Shown here in pieces: positions 15,990 through 25,562 of a DNA stretch of 36,577 nt. This DNA is from Muribaculaceae bacterium. GTDB lineage: Bacteria > Bacteroidota > Bacteroidia > Bacteroidales > Muribaculaceae. How positions within the stretch are numbered: position 1 is the stretch's first letter; the number at the start of each line of letters is the position of its first letter. Below the pieces are notes generated by a model. The model was not told where the DNA came from. It was given only the letters and a program-made list of their open reading frames with translations, and did not search any database. A program made the position numbers and the translations under genes. The stretch is taken from contig JAGCUP010000113.1 of assembly GCA_017962765.1 (NCBI GenBank), positions 1-36,577 of the forward strand, written 5' to 3'.

Positions 15990-16727
15990 ATGAAACGAAC
16001 CGCATTGCTCTTGCTCTCCCTCATGGCCCTGCTCGTGGCCTGTACGGGACGGCAGCAGGAGCCTCCGGGCCGCATCGTCAAACTCGACATGGATAGTACG
16101 GCCATGCGACCGCCCACGGCCACGCCCGTCGAGCGCAAATATGCGCCCGTCAACGCGGCTGTCAACACCATTCCCACGATGCACTTCTCGGCGCCCTTCA
16201 AGGTGCTTTTCAACGATAGCAACGACGTGCACCTGCAGGCTGCTGCCGTTAACGGCTTCGGGCATCCCATCAGCGACTATCGCAGTGCCTACCACCTGAA
16301 CCAACCCATCGTCAAGGTGGTGACATGCGACGCCTACATGGTTGATACCCTCTCTCATTCCATGCCCTACCTTGTGCCCAAGGCCCAGAAATTGCTTGAA
16401 GAGATAGGATACGCTTTCAGCGACACCATCCGTGCCCGTTGCCGTGGTAACTACCGCATCCGCGTCACGAGCCTCACGCGCAGCGACTACAGTGCCGCAC
16501 AGCTGCAGCGTCGCAACCGCAACGCCAGCGAGAATTCGTGCCACCGATTCGGCACCACTTTCGACATCAGCTGGACTAAGTTCGACAACCGCGACCCCAG
16601 CTACGTGCTGAGCGAGGAGAGCCTCAAGAACGTGCTGGGTGAGGTTGTCTACAAGTTACGCGAACAAGGCCGCTGCTACGTGATGTATGAGCGCAAGCAA
16701 AGTTGTTTCCACATCACCGTGCGATAG
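15990..16727 (+). CDS. DUF5715 family lipoprotein, M15 peptidase-like
   Basis: The 245-residue protein has a lipoprotein leader (MKRTALLLLSLMALLVACTG, lipobox Cys18). The body matches the Bacteroidetes DUF5715 pattern: VVTCDAYMVDTLSHSMPYLVP, NASENSCHRFGTTFDISWTKF and the C-terminal RCYVMYERKQSCFHITVR. The S-x-H-x-x-G-x-x-x-D pattern (SCHRFGTTFD) and the C-terminal H fit the zinc-binding layout of M15 D,D-carboxypeptidases or endolysins, suggesting a cell-wall peptidase fold. The usual catalytic Glu directly before the last His (E-x-x-H) is not present at that spacing, so activity is uncertain. It probably shares a transcript with the nitroreductase gene 22 bp upstream. Confidence 0.8.
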   Translation: MKRTALLLLSLMALLVACTGRQQEPPGRIVKLDMDSTAMRPPTATPVERKYAPVNAAVNTIPTMHFSAPFKVLFNDSNDVHLQAAAVNGFGHPISDYRSAYHLNQPIVKVVTCDAYMVDTLSHSMPYLVPKAQKLLEEIGYAFSDTIRARCRGNYRIRVTSLTRSDYSAAQLQRRNRNASENSCHRFGTTFDISWTKFDNRDPSYVLSEESLKNVLGEVVYKLREQGRCYVMYERKQSCFHITVR

Positions 16728-16765
16728 GGACCAAAACGAAACAAATTTATTTTTCAATCACAATA

Positions 16766-17494
16766 ATGACTATTCAAAACGCTATCGAGAACTATTTCAA
16801 GTTCACAGGAGCAAAAAGCTTCAACCTCACCACAGCCCTCGTTGACATGGACGGAGTGCTCTATGATTCAATGAAAAATCATACCCGGGCCTGGGTGAAA
16901 CTCATGAAAAAGAACGGCATCAAATGCACGCGCGACGAGTTTTACCTCTATGAGGGTATGACTGGCAGCGACATCATTAAGATGAAATTCAAGAACGGTG
17001 CCGGCAAAAACATTACCGACGACGAGGCTGCTGCGCTCTACAAGGTCAAGAGCCGCTACTTCAGCGAACTGGGCGAGCCTGAGCTTATCCAGGGCACCTT
17101 GTCGCTACTGCAGGCTCTGAAACAAGCCGGTGTGCAGTGCGTGCTCGTTACCGGTTCGGGCCAGCAGTCGATTTTCGACCGCATCGACAATGACTATCCC
17201 GAAATTTTCGCGGCTCGCATCACCAGTGCCGACATCAAGCGCGGCAAGCCCAACCCGGAGCCCTACCTCAAAGGTATGGCGGCCGGTGGCGCGCGCGGCA
17301 ATGAGTGCCTCGTCATAGAAAATGCGCCGCTCGGCGTGCAGGCAGGCCATGCCGCCGGATGTTTCACTGTGGGTGTCACCACAGGTCCCATCACCGAGAA
17401 AGAGTTGTACAAGGCTGGTGCCGACCTCGTGTTCAAGTCAATGGACGATTTTACCGCCTCCCTTCCCGAGTTGCTAACTATTCTTAAACCATAA
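16766..17494 (+). CDS. HAD family phosphatase (beta-phosphoglucomutase-like)
   Basis: This is a cytoplasmic hydrolase of the haloacid dehalogenase superfamily. The 242-residue protein starts at the ATG at 16766; the longer frame overlaps the previous gene and starts with TTG. Motif I is DMDGVLYDS with the nucleophile Asp27 and acid Asp29. The helical cap follows (about 40-100, [12 protein letters not shown]). Motif II is LVTGSG at about 130, motif III the Lys in [10 protein letters not shown], and motif [16 protein letters not shown], in which the usual Asp pair (EDSxxG) is replaced by EN, a known variation in the subfamily. The C-terminus is [12 protein letters not shown]. It is followed 22 bp later by valS. 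The substrate is unknown, probably a small sugar phosphate. Confidence 0.88.
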   Translation: MTIQNAIENYFKFTGAKSFNLTTALVDMDGVLYDSMKNHTRAWVKLMKKNGIKCTRDEFYLYEGMTGSDIIKMKFKNGAGKNITDDEAAALYKVKSRYFSELGEPELIQGTLSLLQALKQAGVQCVLVTGSGQQSIFDRIDNDYPEIFAARITSADIKRGKPNPEPYLKGMAAGGARGNECLVIENAPLGVQAGHAAGCFTVGVTTGPITEKELYKAGADLVFKSMDDFTASLPELLTILKP

Positions 17495-17516
17495 CCCACA
17501 GTTTTCTATATTTGAA

Positions 17517-20219
17517 ATGAACAATCTTGCATCGAAATACGACCCTAAGGCGGTCGAAGAGAAATGGTACCAGTATTGGCTCGACCACGACTTGTTTAAG
17601 TCGGTCCCCGATGAGCGCGAACCCTACACCATCGTCATTCCGCCGCCCAACGTCACAGGCGTGCTCCACATGGGGCACATGCTCAACAACACCATCCAGG
17701 ACATTCTCATCAGGCACGCGCGCCAGAAAGGGAAAAATGCCCTCTGGGTGCCAGGCACCGACCACGCCAGCATTGCTACTGAAGCCAAGGTGGTGAAACG
17801 CCTTGCCGAGCAGGGTATCAAAAAGAGCGACCTTACCCGCGACGAGTTCCTCAAACACGCCTGGGCGTGGACCCACGAGCACGGCGGCATCATCCTGCAA
17901 CAGCTGCGCAAATTGGGCGCTTCGTGCGACTGGAGCCGTACCGCCTTCACCATGGACGAGGTGCGCAGCGAGGGCGTGTTGCGTGTTTTTGTTGACCTCT
18001 ACGACAAGGGCCTCATCTATCGCGGCCTACGCATGGTCAACTGGGACCCGAAGGCGCAAACTGCCTTGAGCAATGAGGAAGTCATCTACCGTGAGGAGAA
18101 CAGCAAACTCTATTACCTCAAATATTACGTGGCCGATGACGACTTTACTGGAGAGACCGGCGAAGAAGGAGAAGTCGTGCACCGTGACGAGCAAGGGCGC
18201 CGATATGCCGTGGTGGCCACCACGCGTCCCGAGACCATCATGGGCGATACCGCCATGTGCATCAACCCCAAGGACCCCAAGAATCAGTGGCTGCGCGGCA
18301 AGAAGGTGATTGTGCCTCTCGTGAACCGCGTCATCCCCGTTATTGAGGACCGCTATGTCGATATCGAGTTCGGTACCGGCTGCCTCAAGGTTACCCCGTG
18401 CCACGACCCCAACGACTACATGTTGGGCAAGGTCCACAACCTGGAGAGCATCGACATTTTCAACGCCGACGCCACCGTGAGCGAGCAGTCGCCGCTCTAC
18501 GTGGGCATGGACCGCATGGAGGTGCGCAAGGTTATCTCGCGTGACCTCACCGAGGCCAGCCTCATGGAGAAAGTCGAGGACTACGTCAACAAGGTGGGCT
18601 ACAGCGAGCGCAACAGCGACACCGCCGTCGAGCCGCGTCTGTGCATGCAGTGGTTCCTCAAGATGCGTCATTTCGCTGACTTGGCGTTGCCTCCCGTGAT
18701 GAACGACGAAATCAAATTCTTCCCCCCGAAATATAAACCCACCTACCACAACTGGCTTGAAAACATCCAGGACTGGTGCATCAGTCGACAACTGTGGTGG
18801 GGACACCGCATTCCGGCCTATTTCCTGCCCGCCGCCGAAGGCGAGGAGGAGCGCTATGTGGTGGCCCTCAACGAGGAGGAAGCACTCGAGAAGGCGCACA
18901 AGATTGCCGGCTTTGAACACATTACCGCCGCCGATTTGCGCCACGACGATGATGCCCTTGACACGTGGTTCAGCTCGTGGCTGTGGCCCTTGTCGCTCTT
19001 CGACGGCATCAACAATCCCGGTAACGAGGAAATCAAGTATTACTATCCCACCAATGACCTGGTGACGGCTCCCGACATCATTTTCTTCTGGGTGGCACGT
19101 ATGATTATGGCCGGTTACGAATACGAGGGCAAGATGCCCTTCCGCAACGTCTATTTCACCGGCATCGTGCGCGACAAGCTGGGACGCAAGATGAGCAAGC
19201 AGCTGGGCAACAGCCCCGACCCCTTGATGCTTATCGACAAGTTCGGCGCCGATGGCGTGCGCATGGGCATGATGCTGAGCGCGCCCGCCGGCAACGACAT
19301 CCTCTTCGATGAGGCCCTGTGCGAACAAGGTCGTAACTTTAACAACAAGATTTGGAACGCCTTCCGCCTCGTCAAGGGATGGGAGGTGGACGAAAACCTC
19401 GCCCAGCCTGAGCACAGCCGCTTAGCCATCGACTGGTTCCAAGCCAAGCTCGATGCCACGATGGCCGAGATTGAAGACCTCTATACCAAGTTCCGCATCA
19501 ACGAGGCCCTGATGGCCGTGTACCGCCTCTTCTGGGAGGACTTCTCGGCTTGGTACCTCGAGATTGTAAAACCGGCTTACCAGCAGCCCATCGATGGTGT
19601 CACACTGCGTGCAACCATCGACTTCTTCGATATTCTGTTGCGTCTGTTGCACCCCTTAATGCCCTTCATCACCGAGGAGCTGTGGCAACACATCGCCGAA
19701 CGTGAGCCGGGCGAGAGTATCATGTATGCCCCCCTGCCCACGCCTGCGCCAGCCGATAATGCGAAACTCGCCGCCATGGATGAGGCCAGTGCCATCGTGA
19801 GCAACGTGCGCAGTGTGCGCAGCGCAAAGAACATCGCGCCGCGCGAGACCCTCTCGTTGCAAGTGGTGGGAGCCTGGAGCAACCCCAACGAGCCCATCAT
19901 CGTCAAGCTCGCCGGTCTCGATGCCATCACTTCAGTCGAAGCAAAAGCGCCCATGGCTGCCTCTTTCCTCGTGGGGACCACCGAGTTTGCTGTGCCTCTG
20001 GCCGACAACATCAACGTGGAAGAAGAAATCGCCAAGCTCCAGAAGGAGCTCGACCACGCTCGCGGTTTCCTCGCCAGTGTCGAAAAGAAACTCGCCAACG
20101 AGCGCTTCGTGGCCAACGCGCCGCAGGCCGTTGTCGACATTGAGCGCAAGAAACAGGCCGACGCGCTGAGCAAGATAGCGACCATCGAGGAAAGCCTGAA
20201 AGCATTGAAACAATCTTAA
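17517..20219 (+). CDS. valS: Valine-tRNA ligase
   Basis: The enzyme charges tRNA-Val with valine in the cytoplasm. The 900-residue class I synthetase begins [21 protein letters not shown]. The HIGH-type motif is HMGH at residue 51 in [30 protein letters not shown] follows, the editing (CP1) domain lies at about 200-400 with [13 protein letters not shown], and the KMSKS-type motif is [12 protein letters not shown] at about residue 558. The anticodon-binding domain and the C-terminal coiled-coil arm ([22 protein letters not shown]) complete it. Length is normal for Bacteroidetes ValRS. It lies 22 bp after the HAD gene and 31 bp before the M3 peptidase gene. Confidence 0.98.
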   Translation: MNNLASKYDPKAVEEKWYQYWLDHDLFKSVPDEREPYTIVIPPPNVTGVLHMGHMLNNTIQDILIRHARQKGKNALWVPGTDHASIATEAKVVKRLAEQGIKKSDLTRDEFLKHAWAWTHEHGGIILQQLRKLGASCDWSRTAFTMDEVRSEGVLRVFVDLYDKGLIYRGLRMVNWDPKAQTALSNEEVIYREENSKLYYLKYYVADDDFTGETGEEGEVVHRDEQGRRYAVVATTRPETIMGDTAMCINPKDPKNQWLRGKKVIVPLVNRVIPVIEDRYVDIEFGTGCLKVTPCHDPNDYMLGKVHNLESIDIFNADATVSEQSPLYVGMDRMEVRKVISRDLTEASLMEKVEDYVNKVGYSERNSDTAVEPRLCMQWFLKMRHFADLALPPVMNDEIKFFPPKYKPTYHNWLENIQDWCISRQLWWGHRIPAYFLPAAEGEEERYVVALNEEEALEKAHKIAGFEHITAADLRHDDDALDTWFSSWLWPLSLFDGINNPGNEEIKYYYPTNDLVTAPDIIFFWVARMIMAGYEYEGKMPFRNVYFTGIVRDKLGRKMSKQLGNSPDPLMLIDKFGADGVRMGMMLSAPAGNDILFDEALCEQGRNFNNKIWNAFRLVKGWEVDENLAQPEHSRLAIDWFQAKLDATMAEIEDLYTKFRINEALMAVYRLFWEDFSAWYLEIVKPAYQQPIDGVTLRATIDFFDILLRLLHPLMPFITEELWQHIAEREPGESIMYAPLPTPAPADNAKLAAMDEASAIVSNVRSVRSAKNIAPRETLSLQVVGAWSNPNEPIIVKLAGLDAITSVEAKAPMAASFLVGTTEFAVPLADNINVEEEIAKLQKELDHARGFLASVEKKLANERFVANAPQAVVDIERKKQADALSKIATIEESLKALKQS

Positions 20220-20250
20220 CATTAACATAACTCAATAACAACACCGAAAA

Positions 20251-22368
20251 ATGAAACTTAGAACCGCACTTATGATTGGAGCAGCTTGCGTTTCGCTCGC
20301 CACTTTCGGCGCCAAGAAGAACACGGCAGCCAGTGGCAACCCCTTCCTGAGCGAGTACAAAACCAAGTATGAAATTCCACCGTTCGACAAAATCAAGCTC
20401 GAGCATTATCTGCCCGCCATCGAGGCCGGTATCAAAGAGCAGAACGCCGAAATCGCCGCCATCGTCGCCAACCCCGCGAAGCCCGACTTTGACAACACCG
20501 TGCTGGCCCTCGACAACAGCGGCAACACGCTGAGTAAGGTGAGCTACGTGTTTCTCGCCTTGAGCGAGAGCGACGCTACCGACGAGATGCAGGAGCTGGC
20601 GAAGAAAGTGTCGCCCATGCTCACGGCTCAAAACGACGAGATATACATGAACGATGCACTTTTTGCCCGCATTAAGGCCGTGCACGACAACGCCGATGCC
20701 TTGGGCCTCGATGCCATGCAGAAACGATTGACCGAGAAGTACTACAAGCGTTTCGTGCGCAATGGCGCCCTGTTGTCGCCTGCCGATAAGGAAAAGCTCA
20801 AGGAACTCAACCGCCAGGAGGCCGAGCTCGAGCTCTCGTTTGCTAACAACGTGATGCATGAGATGAGCAGCAACGTCATTTATGTCACCGACAAGAAACG
20901 CCTCGCGGGACTCTCGCAGACAACCATTGACGATGCCGCCGCACTCGCCGCTAAGAAAGGGCACGAGGGATGGGCATTCACCCCGACGGGCGCCACGCGC
21001 CTCGCCGTGCTGGGCAGTGCCGACGACCGCGCCCTGCGCGAGGAGATGTACAAGCTCTACACCAATACCGCCAGCCGTGGCGACGAGTGGGACAACAGCA
21101 AGAACATTAACGCCATCATCCAAATCAGGCAACAAAAGGCCAAGATGCTCGGTTTCGAGACTTTTGCCGATTATGCTGTTGATCCCGTCATGGCCCACAA
21201 GGTGGAGGCCGCCGAGGACCTGCTGATGCAAATTTGGCGTCCCGCCATCGCCAAGGTGGCCGAGGAAGTGGCCGACATGCAGGATTATGCCAACCGTCAC
21301 GGCGCTAATATCACCATCGAGCCATGGGACTACTACTATTATGCTGAGAAGGTCAAAGCCGAGAAGTTCAACTTCAGCGAAGACCAGGTGGCTCCCTATT
21401 TCGAGCTCAATAGCGTGGTCAAGAATGGTATTTTCTATGCCGCCAACAAACTTTATGGCATCACTTTCACTGAGATGAAGGACGCGCCCAAGTACAACCC
21501 TGAAGTTACCGTCTATGACGTTAAGGACGAGAAGGGCAACCATGTGGCTGTGTTCATGACCGACTATTACCCGCGCGCCATCAAGGCTCAAGGAGCTTGG
21601 ATGAGCGAGATGAACTCGGAGTATAACTACCAGGGCAAGAGCGTAAGGCCCATCATCTTCAACGTGGCAAGTCTCACGCCGCCCACCAAGGATGCTCCTT
21701 CACTGCTCTCGATGGACGAGGTTGAAACCGTGTTCCACGAGTTCGGACATGCCCTCCACGGAATGCTCACCCGCGCCCCGTTCCACAGCCTGCAGGGCAC
21801 CAATGTGGACCGCGACTTAGTGGAGATGCCTTCGCAAATCAACGAGCACTGGGCACTTGTTCCCGAGGTGCTTAAGAACTATGCACGCCACTACAAGACT
21901 GGTGAGGTCATCCCGCAGGAACTTATCGATAAGCTCATCGACAGCCACAAGTTCAATCAGGGCTTCATGACTACAGAGCTCGTGGGAGCCGCCCTGCTCG
22001 ACATTGAGTGGCACAAGCTCAACTGGTGCAAAGATGTGGATGTGAAAGCCTTTGAACAAAGCGTGAAAAAGCGCCTGCGCATGCCGCGCGAGGTGGAGTT
22101 CCGCTATCGCAGCCCCTATTTCAAGCACATCTTCGACAACGACCAGTATAGCTGTGGATACTATACTTACCTGTGGTCGCAAGTGCTCGAAACCGACGGT
22201 TGGGAGCGCTTTGCCGAAGAAGGTCCGTTTAACAAGGCCGTGGCCAACGACTACCGCAAGTATATCCTCGAAGCCGGCGACGCTGAAGATCCCATGAAGG
22301 CCTATATCCATTTCCGTGGACAAGAGCCCAATGCCGACGCCCTGCTGCGCTATCGCGGACTGAAATAA
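20251..22368 (+). CDS. dcp: M3 family metallopeptidase (peptidyl-dipeptidase Dcp-like)
   Basis: This zinc peptidase removes dipeptides from, or cleaves, short peptides. The 705-residue protein has a signal-peptide-like N-terminus (MKLRTALMIGAACVSLATFG), implying periplasmic location, which is common in Bacteroidetes. The zinc motif HEFGHALHG starts at about residue 496, preceded by VETVF; the third ligand Glu lies downstream in the helix around VEMPSQINEHWAL. The helical N-terminal half (YLPAIEAGIKEQNAEI..., DNTVLALDNSGNTLSKVSYVF) and the C-terminal YRSPYFKHIFDNDQYSCGYYTYLWSQVLETDGW with substrate-binding tyrosines are typical of M3A Dcp/oligopeptidase A. It lies in a tight plus-strand run from valS to the macro-TIR gene. 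Confidence 0.95.
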   Translation: MKLRTALMIGAACVSLATFGAKKNTAASGNPFLSEYKTKYEIPPFDKIKLEHYLPAIEAGIKEQNAEIAAIVANPAKPDFDNTVLALDNSGNTLSKVSYVFLALSESDATDEMQELAKKVSPMLTAQNDEIYMNDALFARIKAVHDNADALGLDAMQKRLTEKYYKRFVRNGALLSPADKEKLKELNRQEAELELSFANNVMHEMSSNVIYVTDKKRLAGLSQTTIDDAAALAAKKGHEGWAFTPTGATRLAVLGSADDRALREEMYKLYTNTASRGDEWDNSKNINAIIQIRQQKAKMLGFETFADYAVDPVMAHKVEAAEDLLMQIWRPAIAKVAEEVADMQDYANRHGANITIEPWDYYYYAEKVKAEKFNFSEDQVAPYFELNSVVKNGIFYAANKLYGITFTEMKDAPKYNPEVTVYDVKDEKGNHVAVFMTDYYPRAIKAQGAWMSEMNSEYNYQGKSVRPIIFNVASLTPPTKDAPSLLSMDEVETVFHEFGHALHGMLTRAPFHSLQGTNVDRDLVEMPSQINEHWALVPEVLKNYARHYKTGEVIPQELIDKLIDSHKFNQGFMTTELVGAALLDIEWHKLNWCKDVDVKAFEQSVKKRLRMPREVEFRYRSPYFKHIFDNDQYSCGYYTYLWSQVLETDGWERFAEEGPFNKAVANDYRKYILEAGDAEDPMKAYIHFRGQEPNADALLRYRGLK

Positions 22369-22389
22369 ACACCCATACACGCCCTTGAA

Positions 22390-23523
22390 ATGAACATCAG
22401 GAGCACTCTTTCGCTTATCACCATAGCGCTCGCCGCACTCGTTCAGGCACAGACCTTTGAGAGCAACGGCGTGCGCTATGCCGTGACGGCACCCGGCGAG
22501 GTCGCCGTGGTGGAACGTCCCATCGACGGTGTCAACGCCTACGAGGGCACCATCATCCTGCCCGAGCAGGTGTTCTTTGACGGCGACAACTATCGTGTGA
22601 CCGCCATCGATGTCGAGGCCTTCGCCCATAGCGCCGTCACCCATGTGGCTATTCCCAATACCGTTGCTTGGCTCGGCGAGGCTGCTTTTGCCGGTGCCGG
22701 CGACTTGGTGGGGGTGACGCTGCCCTTGGGACTGAAAGAGGTGCCTCCCTACTGCTTTGCGGGCACCGGACTTGAAAGCATCGCCATCCCCGATGGCGTA
22801 GAGGCGCTGGGTGATGGGGCTTTCGAGAGCTGCGACCTGCTGCACACGGTGTTCCTGCCGTCGTCGCTTCGCTACATCGACCACGGCACGTTCGACTTTT
22901 GCCACACGCTGGCCGAGATTTATTGCGCGGCTCCCGAGCCGCCCTTGGCCGTTGAGGATGACACGTTCGCAGGGCTCAAGGGCATCGACCTCGTCGTGTT
23001 TGACGATGAAGTGGCCGAGCGCTATAACGACGACGCTGTGTGGGGCAACCGCAACCATTTCACGCTCTATTCGGGGGCGCCATTCGCCACCTCGCTGTTG
23101 CCCAGCGCCGAGGAATATCGGCAAGACTGGCAACAAGTGGAGATGCGCAAGCCGCTAGACGAGTTCCTTGCCTTCAGGATTTATAACGAGGCCGACGAAC
23201 TGGTGGCGGTCACCGCCGCGTCCTCGTTTTACCTGCCTGCCACCGACCACGATGCAGCCTTCACCATCGTGCCCACCACCACAGGCCTCTATGGGCCCGC
23301 CGAGGAGACTATCGAGGACCGCATGGTGTGGGAAACGGCTCGGGTGTGGGCTCGCGACGGCGTTATTCATGTGAGCGGCAACCATTACGGCGAGTGGGTC
23401 AATGTGTTTGACCTCAACGGCACGTTGCGCTACCACCGCCAGAGCTACAACGACGATATCCCAGGCCTGCACGGTGTGTATATCGTGGTTGTGGGACGAT
23501 ATGCCACAAAGGTGAGAGTGTGA
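22390..23523 (+). CDS. BspA-type leucine-rich repeat surface protein
   Basis: The 377-residue protein has a signal peptide (MNIRSTLSLITIALAALVQAQ). Residues about 60-220 contain LRR_5/BspA repeats: YRVTAIDVEAFAHSAVTHVAIPNTV, LVGVTLPLGLKEVPPYCFAGTGLESIAIPDGVEALGDGAFESC. The C-terminal part (from about 240) is a divergent region ending VFDLNGTLRYHRQSYNDDIPGLHGVYIVVVGRYATKVRV, which resembles the type IX secretion or PorSS-like C-terminal tail of Bacteroidetes (G-x-Y-x-V near the end). It is probably exported to the cell surface for adhesion or protein binding. It lies 21 bp after the M3 peptidase gene. Confidence 0.85.
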   Translation: MNIRSTLSLITIALAALVQAQTFESNGVRYAVTAPGEVAVVERPIDGVNAYEGTIILPEQVFFDGDNYRVTAIDVEAFAHSAVTHVAIPNTVAWLGEAAFAGAGDLVGVTLPLGLKEVPPYCFAGTGLESIAIPDGVEALGDGAFESCDLLHTVFLPSSLRYIDHGTFDFCHTLAEIYCAAPEPPLAVEDDTFAGLKGIDLVVFDDEVAERYNDDAVWGNRNHFTLYSGAPFATSLLPSAEEYRQDWQQVEMRKPLDEFLAFRIYNEADELVAVTAASSFYLPATDHDAAFTIVPTTTGLYGPAEETIEDRMVWETARVWARDGVIHVSGNHYGEWVNVFDLNGTLRYHRQSYNDDIPGLHGVYIVVVGRYATKVRV

Positions 23524-23545
23524 GATAGATTATAGTTACTCGACT

Positions 23546-24343
23546 ATGCCACACCACAGCAAAGAAGAGAAGTTGGCGGCTTTCGGACGGCTGCTCGATG
23601 TGCTCGACACGCTCAGGGCCAAATGCCCGTGGGATAGCGTGCAGACTAACGAGAGTCTGCGCCCAAATACCATTGAGGAGGCTATGGAGCTTGCCGAGGC
23701 CATCATCGAAAATGACGACCGCAAGATTGCGAAGGAACTGGGCGACGTATTGCTACACGTCATCTTCTATGCCAAGATAGGTGATGAGAAGGGCCAGTTC
23801 GACATTGCTGACGTGTGTGACAAATTGTGCGACAAACTCATCTTCCGCCACCCGCACATCTACGGCGATGCTACGGCCAGTGATAGCGGCCAAGTGCTGC
23901 AACAGTGGGAGCAAATCAAGATGCGCGAGAAAGACGGCAATAAGACCGTGCTGGGTGGTGTGCCTGCCACGTTGCCAGCGCTTATCAAGGCCGAGCGCAT
24001 CCAAGAAAAGGTGGCAAACGTGGGCTTTGATTGGGAGCGCCGCGAGGACGTGTGGGACAAGGTGCGCGAGGAGCTAAATGAGGTGGAGCGTGAACTTGTT
24101 GATGGCCACGAGGTGGACCGCGAGAAGGAGTTCGGCGACCTGCTCTTCGCCATCGTCAATGCCGCCCGCCTCTACGGCGTGCGCCCCGACAATGCCCTTG
24201 AGCGCACCAACCACAAGTTTATGGCGCGCTTCAACCACATTGAGCGCCGCGCCCGCGAACAGGGCCTCAAGCTCAACGAGATGACCCTCGCCCAAATGGA
24301 CGCTCTCTGGGACGAGGCCAAATCTCTCCACTTGGGCGAGTAA
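23546..24343 (+). CDS. mazG: Nucleoside triphosphate pyrophosphohydrolase MazG
   Basis: MazG hydrolyses NTPs and dNTPs to monophosphates and pyrophosphate, cleaning up abnormal nucleotides and, in E. coli, affecting ppGpp. The 265-residue protein has two MazG domains. The first shows CPWDSVQTNESLRPNTIEEAMELAEAI and KELGDVLLHVIFYAKI; the second shows EELNEVERELVDG with EKEFGDLLFAIVNAARLYG. The E-x-x-E and E-x-x-D metal-binding motifs are intact in both. It lies 22 bp after the BspA-like gene and 20 bp before the macro-TIR gene, so the latter may be cotranscribed. Because the neighbour uses an NAD-processing domain, a nucleotide-metabolism link is possible but unproven. Confidence 0.96.
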   Translation: MPHHSKEEKLAAFGRLLDVLDTLRAKCPWDSVQTNESLRPNTIEEAMELAEAIIENDDRKIAKELGDVLLHVIFYAKIGDEKGQFDIADVCDKLCDKLIFRHPHIYGDATASDSGQVLQQWEQIKMREKDGNKTVLGGVPATLPALIKAERIQEKVANVGFDWERREDVWDKVREELNEVERELVDGHEVDREKEFGDLLFAIVNAARLYGVRPDNALERTNHKFMARFNHIERRAREQGLKLNEMTLAQMDALWDEAKSLHLGE

Positions 24344-24363
24344 TTTACCCCAAATTGATTTTT

Positions 24364-25458
24364 ATGGAAATGTGTCAACAAAGAGAATACCGGTTCAACA
24401 ACTCGACGCTTGTTTTGAAATTCGGCGACATTGTTGAGAGCGATGCCGATGTGCTGGTGAGTAGCGATGACTATTCGTTGCCCATGGAGGACGGGCTTGC
24501 GCTCTATCTCCTTGAGAAGGGTGGTCCCGAGATTAAAGTCGATGCCGACAAAATGAGCGGTGCAGAGCTAGGCGATGTGGTCGTTACCACAGCCGGCCGG
24601 TTGCCGCACAAATACATTTTCCATTGTGTCACGGTAGCCCCCGACGAGCATTTCGGCAACACGGCCGAAGAAGCGCAAGAGGCGATGCGTGGCGACATGG
24701 AGGAATATGTGATTCGCCACGCCATTGCCAAATGCTTCCGCTTGCTTGCCGCGATGGATTTGAATTCCATCGCTATTCCGTGCATCGGCGTTCGTCGTGC
24801 CGGCTTCTCGTTTGAGCGAGAAGGAATAATCATGTCGGAGGTGATTTCCGAGTTCTTGCTCAGGACAAATAAGGTGTTCCGTGTGGAGCTCTGCTTGTGG
24901 AACAAGGAGGATCGTTTCACCATGATGGACTATATCGCTTTCTTCGAGCAGTTCGCCTTGCGTGTTCCCACCCGCGACACAAGAGCCGTAAAGCTCCCTG
25001 CGATAAAGGTTGTGGCTGATGGCGAAAGCGCCCCGCAGGTTGCTCACGATGTGTTTATCAGCTATTCCCATGAGGATCGTGAGACCGTCGAGCATATTTG
25101 TGGTGTGCTCGACAACTACGGTATCTCTTATTGGATTGACCGTGATGGAGTGCGCCACGGCGACAACTTCAAGGAGGACATTGTTAAGGCCATCGCCAGC
25201 TCCATGATTTTGCTGTTCGTCTCTTCGGCCAATTCCAATAAGTCGCCTAATACCATTAAGGAGGTGGGGGTAGCCGAGAATTATAAAAAAATCACGCTTC
25301 CAGTAAAAATAGACAATGAGCCGTTTTGCCAAAGCCTGCAATATGACTTGTGCAACCGCCACTGGGTCCAGTTCGACATCAATGACTTGGAGTCCTTTGG
25401 CCGCGAGTTGAACGATAACATACGTTTCCATCTTAACCGAAAAACCAACAACCCATAG
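24364..25458 (+). CDS. Macro domain-TIR domain fusion protein
   Basis: The 364-residue protein starts at the ATG at 24364; the frame extends to a TTG at 24355. Residues about 12-180 form a macro-like fold: LVLKFGDIVESDADVLVSSDD (the GDIT...DAIVNAAN strand), GAELGDVVVTTAGRLPHKYIFHCV, then AIPCIGVRRAGFS before the last helix. The NAAN loop and GGGVAGAI-type glycine loop are replaced (SSDDYSLPMEDGLALYLLEKGG), so a binding rather than hydrolytic role seems likely. Residues 228-350 form a TIR_2 domain: HDVFISYSHEDRE, GISYWIDRDGVRHGDNF and NTIKEVGVAENYKK, with Glu300 at the catalytic position. Macro domains bind ADP-ribose derivatives, and NADase TIRs make them, so sensor and producer sit in one chain. 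It lies directly behind mazG; a strong stem-loop follows. Confidence 0.82.
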   Translation: MEMCQQREYRFNNSTLVLKFGDIVESDADVLVSSDDYSLPMEDGLALYLLEKGGPEIKVDADKMSGAELGDVVVTTAGRLPHKYIFHCVTVAPDEHFGNTAEEAQEAMRGDMEEYVIRHAIAKCFRLLAAMDLNSIAIPCIGVRRAGFSFEREGIIMSEVISEFLLRTNKVFRVELCLWNKEDRFTMMDYIAFFEQFALRVPTRDTRAVKLPAIKVVADGESAPQVAHDVFISYSHEDRETVEHICGVLDNYGISYWIDRDGVRHGDNFKEDIVKAIASSMILLFVSSANSNKSPNTIKEVGVAENYKKITLPVKIDNEPFCQSLQYDLCNRHWVQFDINDLESFGRELNDNIRFHLNRKTNNP

Positions 25459-25474
25459 TGCACTGGCCTCGTGC

Positions 25475-25488
25475 CTTTAGCGCTAAAG
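25475..25488. other. 14-bp perfect palindrome CTTTAGCGCTAAAG
   Basis: The palindrome lies between the macro-TIR stop and the terminator stem. It could be an operator or the tip of a small hairpin; no protein can be assigned. Confidence 0.3.
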
Positions 25489-25498
25489 CAAAATACGA

Positions 25499-25532
25499 AG
25501 CGGCCCGTCGCAAAGTTCTGCGACGGGCCGCT
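25499..25532. terminator. Bidirectional terminator stem between macro-TIR and TPR genes
   Basis: AGCGGCCCGTCGCA (25499-25512) pairs perfectly with TGCGACGGGCCGCT (25519-25532) around a 6-base loop. The 14-bp GC-rich stem separates convergent genes. No long T-run follows on either strand, but stability and position favour a terminator. Confidence 0.75.
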
Positions 25533-25562
25533 CTGTATCGGTAAGGTGTTTCCCTTAGAGGG

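Noticed and set aside
18027-19415. Minus-strand frame of 462 codons inside valS
   Set aside because: It is a shadow of the valS reading frame in GC-rich DNA; composition is His/Val/Leu-rich and resembles no protein.
20011-21591. Minus-strand frame of 526 codons across the end of valS and the M3 peptidase gene
   Set aside because: It is a shadow spanning the end of one well-supported gene and much of the next, with no recognisable domain.
21817-23136. Minus-strand frame of 439 codons across the M3 peptidase and BspA-like genes
   Set aside because: Same shadow effect; the plus-strand genes have clear motifs and signal peptides.
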